64,000 nucleotides of DNA from Dyadobacter sp. NIV53 (GCF_019711195.1 NZ_CP081299.1:2728001-2792000); one strand, 5' to 3'. Numbered from the stretch's first letter, positions 17,905-27,237 are shown. Notes: generated from the letters alone by a model not told the origin. Translations and numbers: made by a program.

Positions 17905-18062
17905 ATGAAAGCATCAGTTTTCTATCTTATTCAAGATAAAGAGTATATTGTTGAAAACGTCCCGGTTTATAGCACATGCATTAGATACAGCGGCATGATT
18001 TTTTCGATGTAAAAGACAAATGGATAATAGGAATATACTATTTCAAACTTTTCTTATTATAA
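17905..18062 (+). pseudogene. small frameshifted gene
   Basis: From the ATG at 17905 the frame reads MKASVFYLIQDKEYIVENVP and stops at 18012 after a run of six T. In another frame the sequence continues FDVKDKWIIGIYYFKLFLL to 18062. Seven T would fuse them into a 52-residue protein that reads naturally. I do not recognise the family. The call rests on the sensible joined sequence and is tentative. Confidence 0.4.
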
Positions 18063-18145
18063 TAAACGGCATCTTAATACCACCTCTGACAAAGGTTTAT
18101 ACACACCGGCTATTATAGTCTTGCTAATCTTTAAAAACTATTGCT

Positions 18146-18550
18146 ATGGACTTACAAGGAACAAATTTGACACAGGATGGCTCACAACCAGAAGACAAGG
18201 ACATCAATGAGCCGGATACCCTCGTAGAAACTCTTGAGGCTTTGAAGGAAAGAGGTTTTACCTATGATTTCAATCTGACCGCACACGCACTGGAAGTACA
18301 TAAAGAAGATGGCATCAATATGTCTCTGGCACCGGAAGATTTCAATATTGTTGAAGTTTTTCGTTTTGAGGGAATGACTAATCCTTCCGATATGTCTATA
18401 TTATACGCTATTGAATCAACAAATGGCCTTAAAGGAACACTTTTAAGTAGCTATGGAGTATATGCAGACGCAATGTCTAATGAAATGATTAAGAAACTGG
18501 ATACAAGAAGTTCTTTTTTGGCACATCCCGACAACCAATTACCTAGCTAA
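18146..18550 (+). CDS. conserved hypothetical protein
   Basis: A 134-residue cytoplasmic protein. An acidic N-terminus (residues 1-27) precedes the conserved core TLVETLEALKERGFTYDFNL, then APEDFNIVEVFRFEGMTNPS and LLSSYGVYADAMSNEMIKKL. Homologues in Bacteroidota are often labelled phosphoribosylpyrophosphate synthetase, but the sequence shows no PRPP synthase motif, so that label is probably wrong. A strong terminator follows, so it is monocistronic. Confidence 0.8.
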   Translation: MDLQGTNLTQDGSQPEDKDINEPDTLVETLEALKERGFTYDFNLTAHALEVHKEDGINMSLAPEDFNIVEVFRFEGMTNPSDMSILYAIESTNGLKGTLLSSYGVYADAMSNEMIKKLDTRSSFLAHPDNQLPS

Positions 18551-18593
18551 GAACCTGGCATTTTACTGAAATAATATGCCAGAATATTGATGA

Positions 18594-18636
18594 GATGTTA
18601 TCAAACTTTTGACCGGGTTTGATAACATCTTTTTTT
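18594..18636 (+). terminator. strong Rho-independent terminator
   Basis: Perfect 13-bp arms gatgttatcaaac (18594-18606) and gtttgataacatc (18617-18629) around a 10-nt loop, then seven T. Confidence 0.85.
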
Positions 18637-18658
18637 GTCATCTAACGCAAATCTGAAC

Positions 18659-19351
18659 ATGAAAGAAATATTTGAATGGGAACGGCTCCTGACCAATGAG
18701 CTACCCCTCGTTTTTGTCTTTGAAGTAATATTTCGCTCAGCAATCATGTTTACGATTGTACTTGTAGCATTACGCGCGACAGGAAAAAGGGGTGTAAAGC
18801 AATTATCCATTTTTGAAACTGTGATTATCATTGCACTGGGCTCAGCAGCAGGCGACCCGATGTTTTATGAAGATGTGGGTATTCTTCCCGCGCTGGTTGT
18901 GTTTACCACAGTCATTTTACTTTATCGCGGCGTAACATGGCTTACCGGTAAAAGTATATGGTTCGAAAAGCTGGTGGAAGGTGAAACGGTTTGCCTTATC
19001 AAAGAAGGAAGATTTTCTATCTCGGAATTTAAAAAAGAAAGCCTGGCCCAGGATGAATTTTTTTCAGAGCTCAGGTTAAAAAGTATTGAACATCTGGGAC
19101 AGGTAAAAAATGCTTATCTGGAGCCTTCGGGAGAAGTCAGCGTATTTTTTTATGATGATAAAGAAGTTTTGCCCGGGCTTCCGCTATTACCCGATTTATA
19201 TAAAGTTAAAAGGAAGGAAATTCATGTTGAAAGCTGCTATGCCTGCTCTTTTTGCGGAAATGTTGAAAATTTGAAACCCGGGACTGCGACTTGTACGAAT
19301 TGCAAAAGAGATGAATGGGTACTTGCAATTAAAACACAAAGGAAAGCCTGA
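18659..19351 (+). CDS. DUF421 (YetF-like) membrane protein with zinc ribbon
   Basis: A 230-residue protein. The ATG at 18659 is chosen because the upstream in-frame TTG lies inside the terminator of the previous gene. Three hydrophobic segments (about residues 20-40, 50-70 and 78-98) carry the DUF421 phrases RSAIMFTIVLVALRATGKRG and LSIFETVIIIALGSAAGDP. A cytoplasmic YetF-like domain follows (EGRFSISEFKKESLAQDEF, LRLKSIEHLGQVKNAYLEPS). The C-terminus adds a CxxC...CxxC zinc-ribbon-like tail (CYACSFCGN, CTNCKRDE). The function of the family is not defined. Confidence 0.9.
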   Translation: MKEIFEWERLLTNELPLVFVFEVIFRSAIMFTIVLVALRATGKRGVKQLSIFETVIIIALGSAAGDPMFYEDVGILPALVVFTTVILLYRGVTWLTGKSIWFEKLVEGETVCLIKEGRFSISEFKKESLAQDEFFSELRLKSIEHLGQVKNAYLEPSGEVSVFFYDDKEVLPGLPLLPDLYKVKRKEIHVESCYACSFCGNVENLKPGTATCTNCKRDEWVLAIKTQRKA

Positions 19352-19429
19352 TTATTTGATTGTTTTGATATCAGTTTCTTATATTTGAACAAAGCAATAT
19401 TCTGTTTTAAACAAACAATACAATACTCC

Positions 19430-19831
19430 ATGGAAAATATAACATTGACAGAAGATCTTATCGTATCTGCTGAAAAAAGAGCTGCGGGACAACCATACCC
19501 TTATCTTGTAAAAAACCTAAAAGCTCTGGGTATTGACAATTACATTGTAAAAGTAAGCACTCATAAACGCACTTATAATGCAACCAATGGCGAAAAACTG
19601 ATTATTGCCGGTGATATGCCCGAGTACGAATGTGCTGAAACTTTTGAACTGGAAGCTGTAAAAGCAGCAGTAAAAAGAACACAGGACGGACTGACGGATT
19701 ATCCTACATTTTTAAGGGAAATAGGAGATGCGGGGATACACACTTATGTGGCTGATATAACCGGTATGAAGGTCATTTATCAGGGCCCGAATTCTGAATA
19801 TGAATACGAAGAAGTTATTCCTGCAATTTAA
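19430..19831 (+). CDS. DUF1398 family protein
   Basis: A 133-residue protein of the DUF1398 type, related to Enterobacterial YbcV and Bacillus phage-envelope-like proteins. The start at 19430 (MENITLTEDLIVSAEKRAAG) fits the family; an upstream in-frame TTG at 19385 would add a non-conserved tail. Marks include PYLVKNLKALGIDNYIVKVS, then FLREIGDAGIHTYVADITGM and the final YEYEEVIPAI. No enzymatic activity is known. Confidence 0.85.
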   Translation: MENITLTEDLIVSAEKRAAGQPYPYLVKNLKALGIDNYIVKVSTHKRTYNATNGEKLIIAGDMPEYECAETFELEAVKAAVKRTQDGLTDYPTFLREIGDAGIHTYVADITGMKVIYQGPNSEYEYEEVIPAI

Positions 19832-19841
19832 GATATTTGTA

Positions 19842-19873
19842 ACCATCCCTTCTCGTTCATCAGCAGGGATGGT
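19842..19873. terminator. bidirectional terminator between convergent genes
   Basis: accatccct (19842-19850) pairs with agggatggt (19865-19873) across a 14-nt loop, between the DUF1398 gene and the convergent threonine aldolase gene. Confidence 0.55.
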
Positions 19874-19882
19874 CACAAAACA

Positions 19883-20902
19883 CTAAGCTAGCCTCTTTCT
19901 CATTTCTTCCAGGTGATTGTCAGTAAAATCATGGTGTGTTACAAAACGAACCAGATTTTTCCCGAATGTAACTGCTTTAATCCCCTTTCCGGCCAGTTTT
20001 TGAACGTAATCTGTTTCAGAAATCTGTTCTTCCAAACGGATAATAACAATATTGGTATCAACAGGAAACAACTCTGTTACTTCTGATTTCTTTAGGAAAA
20101 TGTCTCCGATTGCACGGGCACGGATATGATCTTCTTTCAGGCGTTCAACATGATGATCTAATGCGTAGATCCCTGCCGCAGCAAGAAATCCCGCCTGACG
20201 CCAGCCACCACCCATCAGTTTCCTGAAACGCCGTGCTTTGGTAATTGCCTGTGTTGATCCGATCAGCAAAGACCCGACAGGGCAACCCAGGCCTTTTGAT
20301 AAACAAATACTGATACTGTCGAACACCTGCCCATATTGTACCGGGAGTTCCCCGGTTTCAGCTAATGCATTGAAAAGACGTGCCCCATCCAGATGTAATG
20401 GTATCTTTTTGTCCAGACAAACCTGCTTTATGGATTTAATCTCATTAATATCATAGTAAGACCCGCCGCCTTTATTCATCGTATTTTCAAGTGAAACAAG
20501 ACGCGTAATAGTCGAATGAATATCGTTTTCCGGGCTGATCGCTTCTGCAACCTGTGCAGCTGTTAACCGGCCACGGTCGCCATCCATTAATTTAACAGAC
20601 GAAAAAGAATTGAGCATAATCCCTCCTCCTTCATACAGATATATATGCGAATGCTTATCACAGATAACATCACTTCCAGGCTGCGTATGTACCCTGATAG
20701 CCAACTGGTTAGTCATCGTTCCCGACGGGCAAAAAAGGGCGTCTTCCATACCAAAAAGCCGTGCAGCTTTCTCCTGCAATGCATTGACAGTCGGATCATC
20801 ACCCATTACGTCGTCTCCTACCTCTGCCGACCACATAGCTTCCTTCATTTGTGAAGTTGGCTTTGTAACTGTATCACTACGCAGGTCTATGATTATTTTC
20901 AT
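19883..20902 (-). CDS. ltaE: low-specificity L-threonine aldolase
   Basis: PLP-dependent enzyme splitting threonine or allo-threonine to glycine and acetaldehyde. The 339-residue length is typical. Visible marks: IDLRSDTVTKPT at the start, AEVGDDVMGDDPTVN, FCPSGTMTNQLA, DKHSHIYLYEGG (His84/His86 near the cofactor), LDGARLFNA and the PLP lysine Lys203 in SICLSKGLGCPVGS. It is transcribed convergently with the DUF1398 gene. The symbol is that of the E. coli enzyme; strain specificity is not known. Confidence 0.95.
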   Translation of the reverse strand: MKIIIDLRSDTVTKPTSQMKEAMWSAEVGDDVMGDDPTVNALQEKAARLFGMEDALFCPSGTMTNQLAIRVHTQPGSDVICDKHSHIYLYEGGGIMLNSFSSVKLMDGDRGRLTAAQVAEAISPENDIHSTITRLVSLENTMNKGGGSYYDINEIKSIKQVCLDKKIPLHLDGARLFNALAETGELPVQYGQVFDSISICLSKGLGCPVGSLLIGSTQAITKARRFRKLMGGGWRQAGFLAAAGIYALDHHVERLKEDHIRARAIGDIFLKKSEVTELFPVDTNIVIIRLEEQISETDYVQKLAGKGIKAVTFGKNLVRFVTHHDFTDNHLEEMRKRLA

Positions 20903-21040
20903 ATTTTAATAAAATATCTGAAAAATAAGTATAATCTGTTTTAAACAGGATTTTTGGTCAAAGCGTGAAGATATAAAATGAATTGAGGAGATTTGTAAGA
21001 TTTATACAGATATGAAATCTTAATTACATAAAAAGAGCAC

Positions 21041-21223
21041 ATGGAGTTTGAAGAATATCTAAAACAAAAGAAAATAGACGCAATAGCATTCAAAAATGCA
21101 GATAATCCGAGGTTTCTGGAATGGAGCGAACTATTTAAAACCATGCATCCTGAGAGTTTTACCGCTCAGAAAAAATTCCTGATCAATGATATCAGAAGGA
21201 GATATCTTCTTTCGGATTTGTAG
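21041..21223 (+). CDS. small conserved protein
   Basis: A 60-residue basic protein (MEFEEYLKQKKIDAIAFKNA ... MHPESFTAQKKFLINDIRRR). I recognise the pattern EEYLxxKKI, FKxxxPxxFxxW, MHPxSFTxQKxxLIN and IRRxY as a widespread Bacteroidota small protein of unknown function. The reading frame is clean and stops just before a palindromic repeat. Confidence 0.75.
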   Translation: MEFEEYLKQKKIDAIAFKNADNPRFLEWSELFKTMHPESFTAQKKFLINDIRRRYLLSDL

Positions 21224-21225
21224 TC

Positions 21226-21265
21226 ACCCCCGGGCGTTGCCCGGGGGTAAGATATGGAAACTTTT
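21226..21265. repeat. palindromic interspersed repeat, copy 1
   Basis: Perfect 10-bp arms acccccgggc (21226-21235) and gcccgggggt (21239-21248) around gtt, followed by a tail aagatatggaaacttttcag. The same hairpin-plus-tail plan occurs at 43551. It follows the small protein gene stop at 21223 and may double as a terminator. Confidence 0.6.
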
Positions 21266-21330
21266 CAGGATAGTTTAGGGAATTGGATCATGAATTTATT
21301 CTAAATTCTCAATTCTAAATTCTTAACTCC

Positions 21331-22478
21331 CTACCCTTTCATCTCCTGCATGAGTTTCTGGAGAATGCCTACGGTTTTTTCGGTTTGTTCTTTACTTGGT
21401 GTTGTATCCCAATTGCCTACAATTCCATTACTTCCGATATAAATTCCATCTTTGCGTGATATGAAATTGGCACCATTAGTATACAATTTGTAATTGATAT
21501 CAGCCTGCGGGATAAGACAGGAAAGCTGTCCGGATACAGGCGTTAATTCTGCATCATTGAAAACCGGTTTTGCACCCAGCCCCATACAATTTACAATTAC
21601 TCTTTCGGGCAACGCGTCGATATCTTCCAGCTTTTTAATTTCCTGAATTTTCACTTTCCCGCCAAACATCAGAAAATCATTGAGATGGTGCCTCAGATAT
21701 GACGGTATGTTAAACATCAGATTCGTTCTCCGGGTTACATGTCCGGCGTTGAAAGGATGTTCTTTTTCACTCAGTTTTACACGGTCCGGTATGAGTCCGT
21801 GTGCTTCAAAATCTTCTCCTCCTGCGCCAGGAATATATGCCGGTTCTTTTTCAAACACGCCATATTCCTCTGCCCAGCAGGCAATTTCATCCATTCCCAA
21901 AAGAAACTGAAAACGACGGAATGAATAACGTGTCGCTTCTTCCCAGGTTTTCTGAAACTCAGGTTTGGCGACTTTCACATCACAAACCCGGGAAGCCGGA
22001 GACCAGGTCCCTGTTGCCAGGTTGCTGGTAATATTCGGCGGAACATCTTTGGTATAAATCGTAACATCACATCCGCTTTCCTGTAATAAACGCGCAGTAG
22101 CAATCCCAACTGTACCGCATCCCAGCAAGGCAATTTTTTTTCACCGGTAGCCATAACGTTGTTCCTGGCAATATTGCCCGTTCCCCATGACAACGACCAG
22201 CCACTGCCTCCGTGACCGTAATTATGAACAATGGTCTTATTTCCGACCTGTTCCACATCGAGCCTTGGACCTGATGGACGGAATGGGCGTAAACCAACTG
22301 TTTCCTTCACAATGCGGTCCATTGAAAGCCTGAGCTTTGGGATCTGATGGTAACCGCGATTGATATAAAAATGTTTATCGGGATATAATTGCTGTGTTTT
22401 GGGAGCGCAGGAAGTAGCAATGGCACCAACGGCAAAACCGGCAGGAATTGCTTTTCCAAAAAAGTTTCTACGGTTCAT
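21331..22478 (-). pseudogene. Tat-exported FAD-dependent oxidoreductase (DAO type), frameshifted
   Basis: The N-terminal frame (from 22478) begins MNRRNFFGKAIPAGFAVGAI with a twin-arginine signal and an ATSC lipobox, then RLDVEQVGNKTIVHNYGHGG, a D-amino-acid-oxidase-like FAD block. The frame is lost at a run of eight T (22134-22141, plus strand). The remainder continues in the next frame as LLGCGTVGIATARLLQESG, the Rossmann GxGxxG segment, and ends at 21331. Nine bases in the run would restore a 382-residue protein. Expected role: periplasmic FAD oxidase or dehydrogenase acting on an amino or hydroxy acid. Error or real inactivation cannot be told apart. Confidence 0.85.
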
Positions 22479-22653
22479 TATAATAGATTAGGAAGATGGA
22501 TTCTAACGAAAATTAAAGAACACAAACTTCGAATGCAAATTTTACGCTGGCACAAGCTGCCTAATCAGAATAATATTTTACTATCTTTCTATTAATACAA
22601 TTAAACCATTGCATTATACAAAATAAAAGAAATAATATTTTATCAAAATAAAA

Positions 22654-24972
22654 TTATTCAGATAACGACGGAGGCAGGTCACTGATGTTGGCTCCCCAGT
22701 TTTTATTAGGCTTGTCAGCCATTTGTAAAACCAGTTTACCACCTTTTATTAATTCTTCGTGTAACAGGTAGGTTTTCGTAAATGGCTTTCCATTTAATGT
22801 AGCCGATTGTATGTACAGTGCAGTGGCAGAAACGCCTTTTGCAATGATACTAAACTTTTTTCCTTTCAAATTCAGAACCGTTTCTTCAAAAACCGGGCTT
22901 CCCAAAACATAAACCGGGGAACCTGGTGTAACGGGATAAAACCCCATCATGCTGAACGCAAGCCAAGCCGACATTTGTCCGCCGTCTTCATTTCCGCTTA
23001 ATCCACCCATTCCGGTATCGTATTCTTCTCTTATGATCTTTCTTACCAATTTCTGTGTTTTCCAGGGCTGGCCGGCAAATGCATATAAATAAGGGATCTG
23101 ATGGTTTGGTTCATTGCCATGCCAGTAATGGCCCTGTTCGAAAAGTGTATCCAATTTATTACTAAAGGCCTTACTTCCACCCATTATCTTTTGCAACCCG
23201 GCAACATCCTGCGGTACAAACCAGGTATATTGGGCAGGTGACCCTTCGGTAATAAACGAAGACCGTTTCACAAAAGGATCGAATGATTTTATCCAGCTTC
23301 CATCCGCATAACGTCCACGCGCATAACCTGTTGAAGGATCTATTACATTCTGATAATTCAATGCCCGTTTTTTTAGAGCAATTGCATCATCCTTATGACC
23401 AAGCCCGGATGCCAATACAGAAAGGCAGTAATCGTCATATGCGTATTCAAGTGTGCGTGATACCTGCTCACGTTTATGAAATGCCTGCCAAACACTGTCT
23501 TCCAACGGAACATAACCGTATTTAAGATAAGACTCCAGCGCTCTCCTGCCTTTCCCGGCTGCATAACTCTTCGTATCTGTATTGACTTCAAAAGCATTTT
23601 TACGAAGTGAAGTATAAGCTGACTCAAGATCGAAATTTCTTATATTTTTGACATAAGCGTCTGCAATGACTGACATGGAATGGTCGCCAACCATAGCTGA
23701 AGTATAGTGGTTCCAGCAAGGAAAAATAGGCATCCAGCCTCCTTCTTCCGCTTTTTTCACCAATGACTGCATCATATCACCGGATTGTTCAGGTTCCAGT
23801 AAATGATGTAACGGCATGGCTGCACGGAATGTATCCCACATGCTGTAATCACAGTAATAATCAAATCCTTCGGCTTTTTGCAAAGGCGTTCCTCCGGCAA
23901 AAGAAGGATATTTCCCATCAAAGTCAGAATATAATCTCGGAGACAACTTAGTTCTGTACAAAGCACTGTAAAAAAGCTTTTTATCGTTCTCACTACCTTT
24001 AACTTCTGCTTTTCCTAATGCTGCATTCCACAATTTTTGAGTTGTTTTTTGTATCGTTTCAAAGCTTTTACCTTCAATTTCCTTTTGAAGATTCAGCCTG
24101 GCTCCTTCCAGACTGGTAAATGAAGTACCGATCTGAACCAATACAGTTTGCCGGGCTGCACCAAATCCAATATACGCTCCCAATTTTTCCTGCATTCCTT
24201 TACCCTGATATAATCTTCCGCCAGGCACAATGGTATCGCCCTTCCAGACTCCAAACTGGGTAATCTTTTTATCAAACTTTAACACAAAGTATCCGCTGAA
24301 ACCCGCTGACTGTCCGGATCCCTGATAAATGCGATGAACAGGATTATAACCCGTTATTTCGCCTTTCTCCGGAAAAATTTCTACAAACCCTTCTCCCTCA
24401 TCGCTGTTAGGCTCGACCACAATAAAAGATTCATCATCACTTTCAAAAGTAAAACGCATCATGGCTGAACGTAATGATGCTGTAACTTCTGCATTGATCT
24501 TATAATCTTCAAGACCTATGCCATAATAATCTGGTGACGTCTTTTCTTTTTCATGGACGAATGGCGTGGCTCTCAATTCCGGATTTACTTTTAATTCTCC
24601 TGACATAGGCATAATAGTAAGCGTTCCGTAATCCTGTACACAGGAACCATTCAGCCAGTGTGTACCACGAAAACCCTGAAAAAGTGAATCAGTATAGTAA
24701 TAGGGAGCAATACATTTTGTTTCAGTAGATCTGGTTTGTGGAGTCCATTGGGTCATTCCATGCGGAGCACCAACAACCGGAATCGTTTGTCCTTTCAGCT
24801 CGCTTCCTGCTTCGCTATGCGAACGCGCACTCTCTATAGTAGACGGTGCCGTTCCAATCCGGGTTTCTACATATTCCAACACCGTTTTCTGAGCAAAACC
24901 ATACTTACAATTGAACAGACTTAAGAGCAGGAAGAGATAAAATGATTTTTTAAACAAACCAGAAATAGTCAT
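22654..24972 (-). CDS. GH92 family alpha-mannosidase
   Basis: A 772-residue secreted exo-mannosidase-like enzyme (signal peptide to about residue 27, GFAQ). GH92 marks: VPVVGAPHGMTQWTPQTRST-like N-terminal domain, FRGTHWLNGSCVQDYG, then the catalytic barrel with YCDYSMWDTFRAAMPL, GGWMPIFPCWNHYTSAMVGD, EPNHQIPYLYAFAGQPWKTQ and GLSGNEDGGQMSAWLAFSMM. The acidic residues in GNEDGG are the expected Ca-dependent catalytic site. Family members trim mannose from yeast or host N-glycans. It has no SusCD partner here and appears monocistronic; its upstream gap holds a MITE. Confidence 0.95.
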   Translation of the reverse strand: MTISGLFKKSFYLFLLLSLFNCKYGFAQKTVLEYVETRIGTAPSTIESARSHSEAGSELKGQTIPVVGAPHGMTQWTPQTRSTETKCIAPYYYTDSLFQGFRGTHWLNGSCVQDYGTLTIMPMSGELKVNPELRATPFVHEKEKTSPDYYGIGLEDYKINAEVTASLRSAMMRFTFESDDESFIVVEPNSDEGEGFVEIFPEKGEITGYNPVHRIYQGSGQSAGFSGYFVLKFDKKITQFGVWKGDTIVPGGRLYQGKGMQEKLGAYIGFGAARQTVLVQIGTSFTSLEGARLNLQKEIEGKSFETIQKTTQKLWNAALGKAEVKGSENDKKLFYSALYRTKLSPRLYSDFDGKYPSFAGGTPLQKAEGFDYYCDYSMWDTFRAAMPLHHLLEPEQSGDMMQSLVKKAEEGGWMPIFPCWNHYTSAMVGDHSMSVIADAYVKNIRNFDLESAYTSLRKNAFEVNTDTKSYAAGKGRRALESYLKYGYVPLEDSVWQAFHKREQVSRTLEYAYDDYCLSVLASGLGHKDDAIALKKRALNYQNVIDPSTGYARGRYADGSWIKSFDPFVKRSSFITEGSPAQYTWFVPQDVAGLQKIMGGSKAFSNKLDTLFEQGHYWHGNEPNHQIPYLYAFAGQPWKTQKLVRKIIREEYDTGMGGLSGNEDGGQMSAWLAFSMMGFYPVTPGSPVYVLGSPVFEETVLNLKGKKFSIIAKGVSATALYIQSATLNGKPFTKTYLLHEELIKGGKLVLQMADKPNKNWGANISDLPPSLSE

Positions 24973-25032
24973 AAGAAAATAAGACTTTACCTTACAAAGG
25001 AAAAAAGATCAAAAAAATAATGATATGTTTAA

Positions 25033-25199
25033 GAGCCTGTTGAAATTTAGAATGTAAAATTGTTTATTGTTTATCGCTTATTTTTTAAAGGAAGTAAGAC
25101 AAATTTTTTCGGAATAGCGGGCTATTCCGAAAAAATTTGGCGCAGATGTACTCAAAAAATAGCATAAACAACTTTACATAATGAATTTTAAACATGCTC
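25033..25199. mobile_element. MITE-like element with IS5/IS1031-type ends
   Basis: A 167-bp non-coding element whose ends are inverted: left gagcctgttgaaattt (from 25033), right reading gagcatgtttaaaatt on the other strand (ending 25199). The similarity continues about 37 bp into each arm and more weakly to the middle. The centre carries an 18-bp perfect hairpin (25101-25118 with 25121-25138). Both sides are flanked by TAA (25030-25032 and 25200-25202), a TNA target duplication typical of IS1031/ISL2-group IS5 elements. No transposase is present, so it would move in trans. Confidence 0.75.
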
Positions 25200-25279
25200 T
25201 AAACAGTTTTAACAAAAACCAAATCTGCTTTACTTGCATAGCCAGTGAACACAGGACGATATAAACGGATACTTCCCTT

Positions 25280-26122
25280 ATGAATTTACATATCATCGAT
25301 ACAGGATTTTTCAAACTGGATGGCGGAGCAATGTTTGGTGTGGTTCCCAAAACACTTTGGAATAAACATAATCCGGCAGATGAAAAAAATCTTTGCAGCT
25401 GGGCTATGCGCTGCATGCTTGTTGAAGATGGGAATAAATTAATGCTTATTGACACCGGATTAGGTGACAAACAGGATGACAGGTTCTTTGGATTTTATGA
25501 CTTGCACGGAGATGCAACATTAATTTCATCTATTCGGGAGAAAGGCTACGATGTTACAGACATTACCGATGTAATACTTACACACCTCCATTTCGATCAT
25601 GCAGGCGGTGCTGTCCGATACAAAACTGACCGTTCTATTTTAATCCCGACATTTCCTAATGCAACTTATTGGTCCAATGAAGAACACTGGCAATGGGCAA
25701 CCAACCCTAATCCGCGAGAGAAAGCATCGTTTTTGAAAGAAAACATCTTACCGTTGCAAGAATCGGGACAATTGAAATTTATAAAAAAGGGAATGTCCCC
25801 ATTTCAGCATATTGATTTCATTCATGTAGATGGGCATACCGAACAAATGATGCTTCCAGTTATCAGTTATAAGGATCAAAAAATTATTTACGTTGCTGAT
25901 CTTCTGCCTTCATCCTTTCATGTTCCGCTGCCATGGATTATGAGTTACGATGTACGGCCGTTATTAACAATGCAGGAAAAGGAAGCCCTTCTTGAAAAAG
26001 CTGCGGATGAAAAATACATTCTGCTATTCGAACATGATCCTATATATGAAGCCGCATTGGTTGAAAAAGCAGAAAAGGGAATAAAGATTCAGGAACGGGG
26101 AGATTTTATTAATTTTATCTGA
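25280..26122 (+). CDS. MBL fold metallo-hydrolase
   Basis: A 280-residue cytoplasmic metallo-beta-lactamase-fold hydrolase of the AHL-lactonase/glyoxalase-like branch. The di-zinc motif HLHFDHAGG gives His102, His104, Asp106 and His107; a third His lies in FIHVDGHTEQM, an Asp in VADLLPS, and the last His in LFEHDP. The start at 25280 gives MNLHIIDTGFFKLDGGAMFG, a typical beginning. It may hydrolyse lactones or related esters; quorum-signal degradation is only a family-level possibility. Confidence 0.93.
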   Translation: MNLHIIDTGFFKLDGGAMFGVVPKTLWNKHNPADEKNLCSWAMRCMLVEDGNKLMLIDTGLGDKQDDRFFGFYDLHGDATLISSIREKGYDVTDITDVILTHLHFDHAGGAVRYKTDRSILIPTFPNATYWSNEEHWQWATNPNPREKASFLKENILPLQESGQLKFIKKGMSPFQHIDFIHVDGHTEQMMLPVISYKDQKIIYVADLLPSSFHVPLPWIMSYDVRPLLTMQEKEALLEKAADEKYILLFEHDPIYEAALVEKAEKGIKIQERGDFINFI

Positions 26123-26232
26123 ATGAGAAGAGAAGGTTATACAGAGAACCACAGAGATTTAATAGAGTTTCACAAAGGTTTCTTTTAATTTAAAACTTTT
26201 TGTTACTATTAGTCCTTAACACGAATTCTTTT

Positions 26233-26311
26233 GTATTGCTATCGGCCGACAGCATTCGGCTATCAAATTGATGCATGGAAGGAGATTTTGACTGATTCCC
26301 GATAGCAATAC
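26233..26311. repeat. 13-bp perfect inverted repeat with nested dyad
   Basis: gtattgctatcgg (26233-26245) and ccgatagcaatac (26299-26311) are perfect inverted copies 53 bp apart; inside, gccga (26245-26249) can pair with tcggc (26256-26260). It lies in the 288-bp gap between the MBL and patatin genes, which holds no reading frame. It could be a small mobile repeat or a structured RNA. Confidence 0.5.
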
Positions 26312-26410
26312 TGTCTTACAGATTGTACTCAAAAATTTTTTTTAATCCTTAAACATAAAAGTTCTGCGCAACTCAGCGCTAACCCCTGCTAACTCTGCAT
26401 TTAAACACTT

Positions 26411-27181
26411 ATGACGAAAATAGGACTTGTTTTATCCGGAGGCGGAGCACGCGGTATTTCACATATTGGTGCTGTGAAGGCTCTAATGGAGCAGGGAATT
26501 ACTGTGAATGTTATCAGTGGAACCAGTGCCGGAGCATTTATTGGCGCCTTGTTAGCTTATGGATATTCCCCTGATGATATTCTTGAAATCTTCTTAAAAA
26601 CATATTTTTCAGGTTATTTAAGATTTGGATTCAGTATGGGAGGTTTACTGAGAATAGACCGTGCGGAAGAAATCCTGAAAAAATATATTCCTGAGAATAC
26701 TTTTGAAGCACTAAAAATCCCATTAGCCGTAACTGCGACTGACATCAACGCCGGCGAAGAAATATGTTTCAGGACCGGCGAATTAGCCAAACCGGTTTTA
26801 GCATCCTGTTGTCTGCCGGGATTGTTCAAACCTATTATTTTTGAGGGAAGGGAATTGGTTGACGGCGCTATTTTCAACAATTTACCGGTTGCTGCTATTG
26901 AAAAAGAGGTCGATTTTATGATCGGCATTCACTGTAACCCAATTATGCTTCAAAAATCATCTGCCCATATGCATAGTATTACTTACCGGAGCTTCCGGTT
27001 GGCTATGCGCGGAAAAGCCAAAGTAAGCCTGGATCAATGCGACCTGCTTATAGAAGCCCCGGAATTGGGTGATTTCAATACTTTTGACTTTCGAAAAACG
27101 CAGCAGCTGTTTGATATAGGCTATAAGTATACAAAGGAATTATTATTGCAAAAAGATGTGCTTTCGACAATTGACCGCTAG
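26411..27181 (+). CDS. patatin-like phospholipase
   Basis: A 256-residue RssA-type lipid acyl hydrolase, likely cytoplasmic. The oxyanion block SGGGARGISHIG is at residues 9-20, the nucleophile elbow GTSAG gives Ser39 and the dyad Asp is Asp151 in ELVDGAIFNN. The size matches single-domain bacterial patatins. It acts on phospholipid or related esters; the target is unknown. It is followed by a 49-nt palindrome and an ATPase gene. Confidence 0.94.
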   Translation: MTKIGLVLSGGGARGISHIGAVKALMEQGITVNVISGTSAGAFIGALLAYGYSPDDILEIFLKTYFSGYLRFGFSMGGLLRIDRAEEILKKYIPENTFEALKIPLAVTATDINAGEEICFRTGELAKPVLASCCLPGLFKPIIFEGRELVDGAIFNNLPVAAIEKEVDFMIGIHCNPIMLQKSSAHMHSITYRSFRLAMRGKAKVSLDQCDLLIEAPELGDFNTFDFRKTQQLFDIGYKYTKELLLQKDVLSTIDR

Positions 27182-27237
27182 CCATCCGGCGCGTTGTTAT
27201 TGGCTTTGGATAGTTTAATTTTCGATGTGACTTTAAA

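Noticed and set aside
18635..18658. TTG start of the DUF421 gene
   Set aside because: The codon is in the T-run of a strong terminator; the ATG at 18659 fits better.
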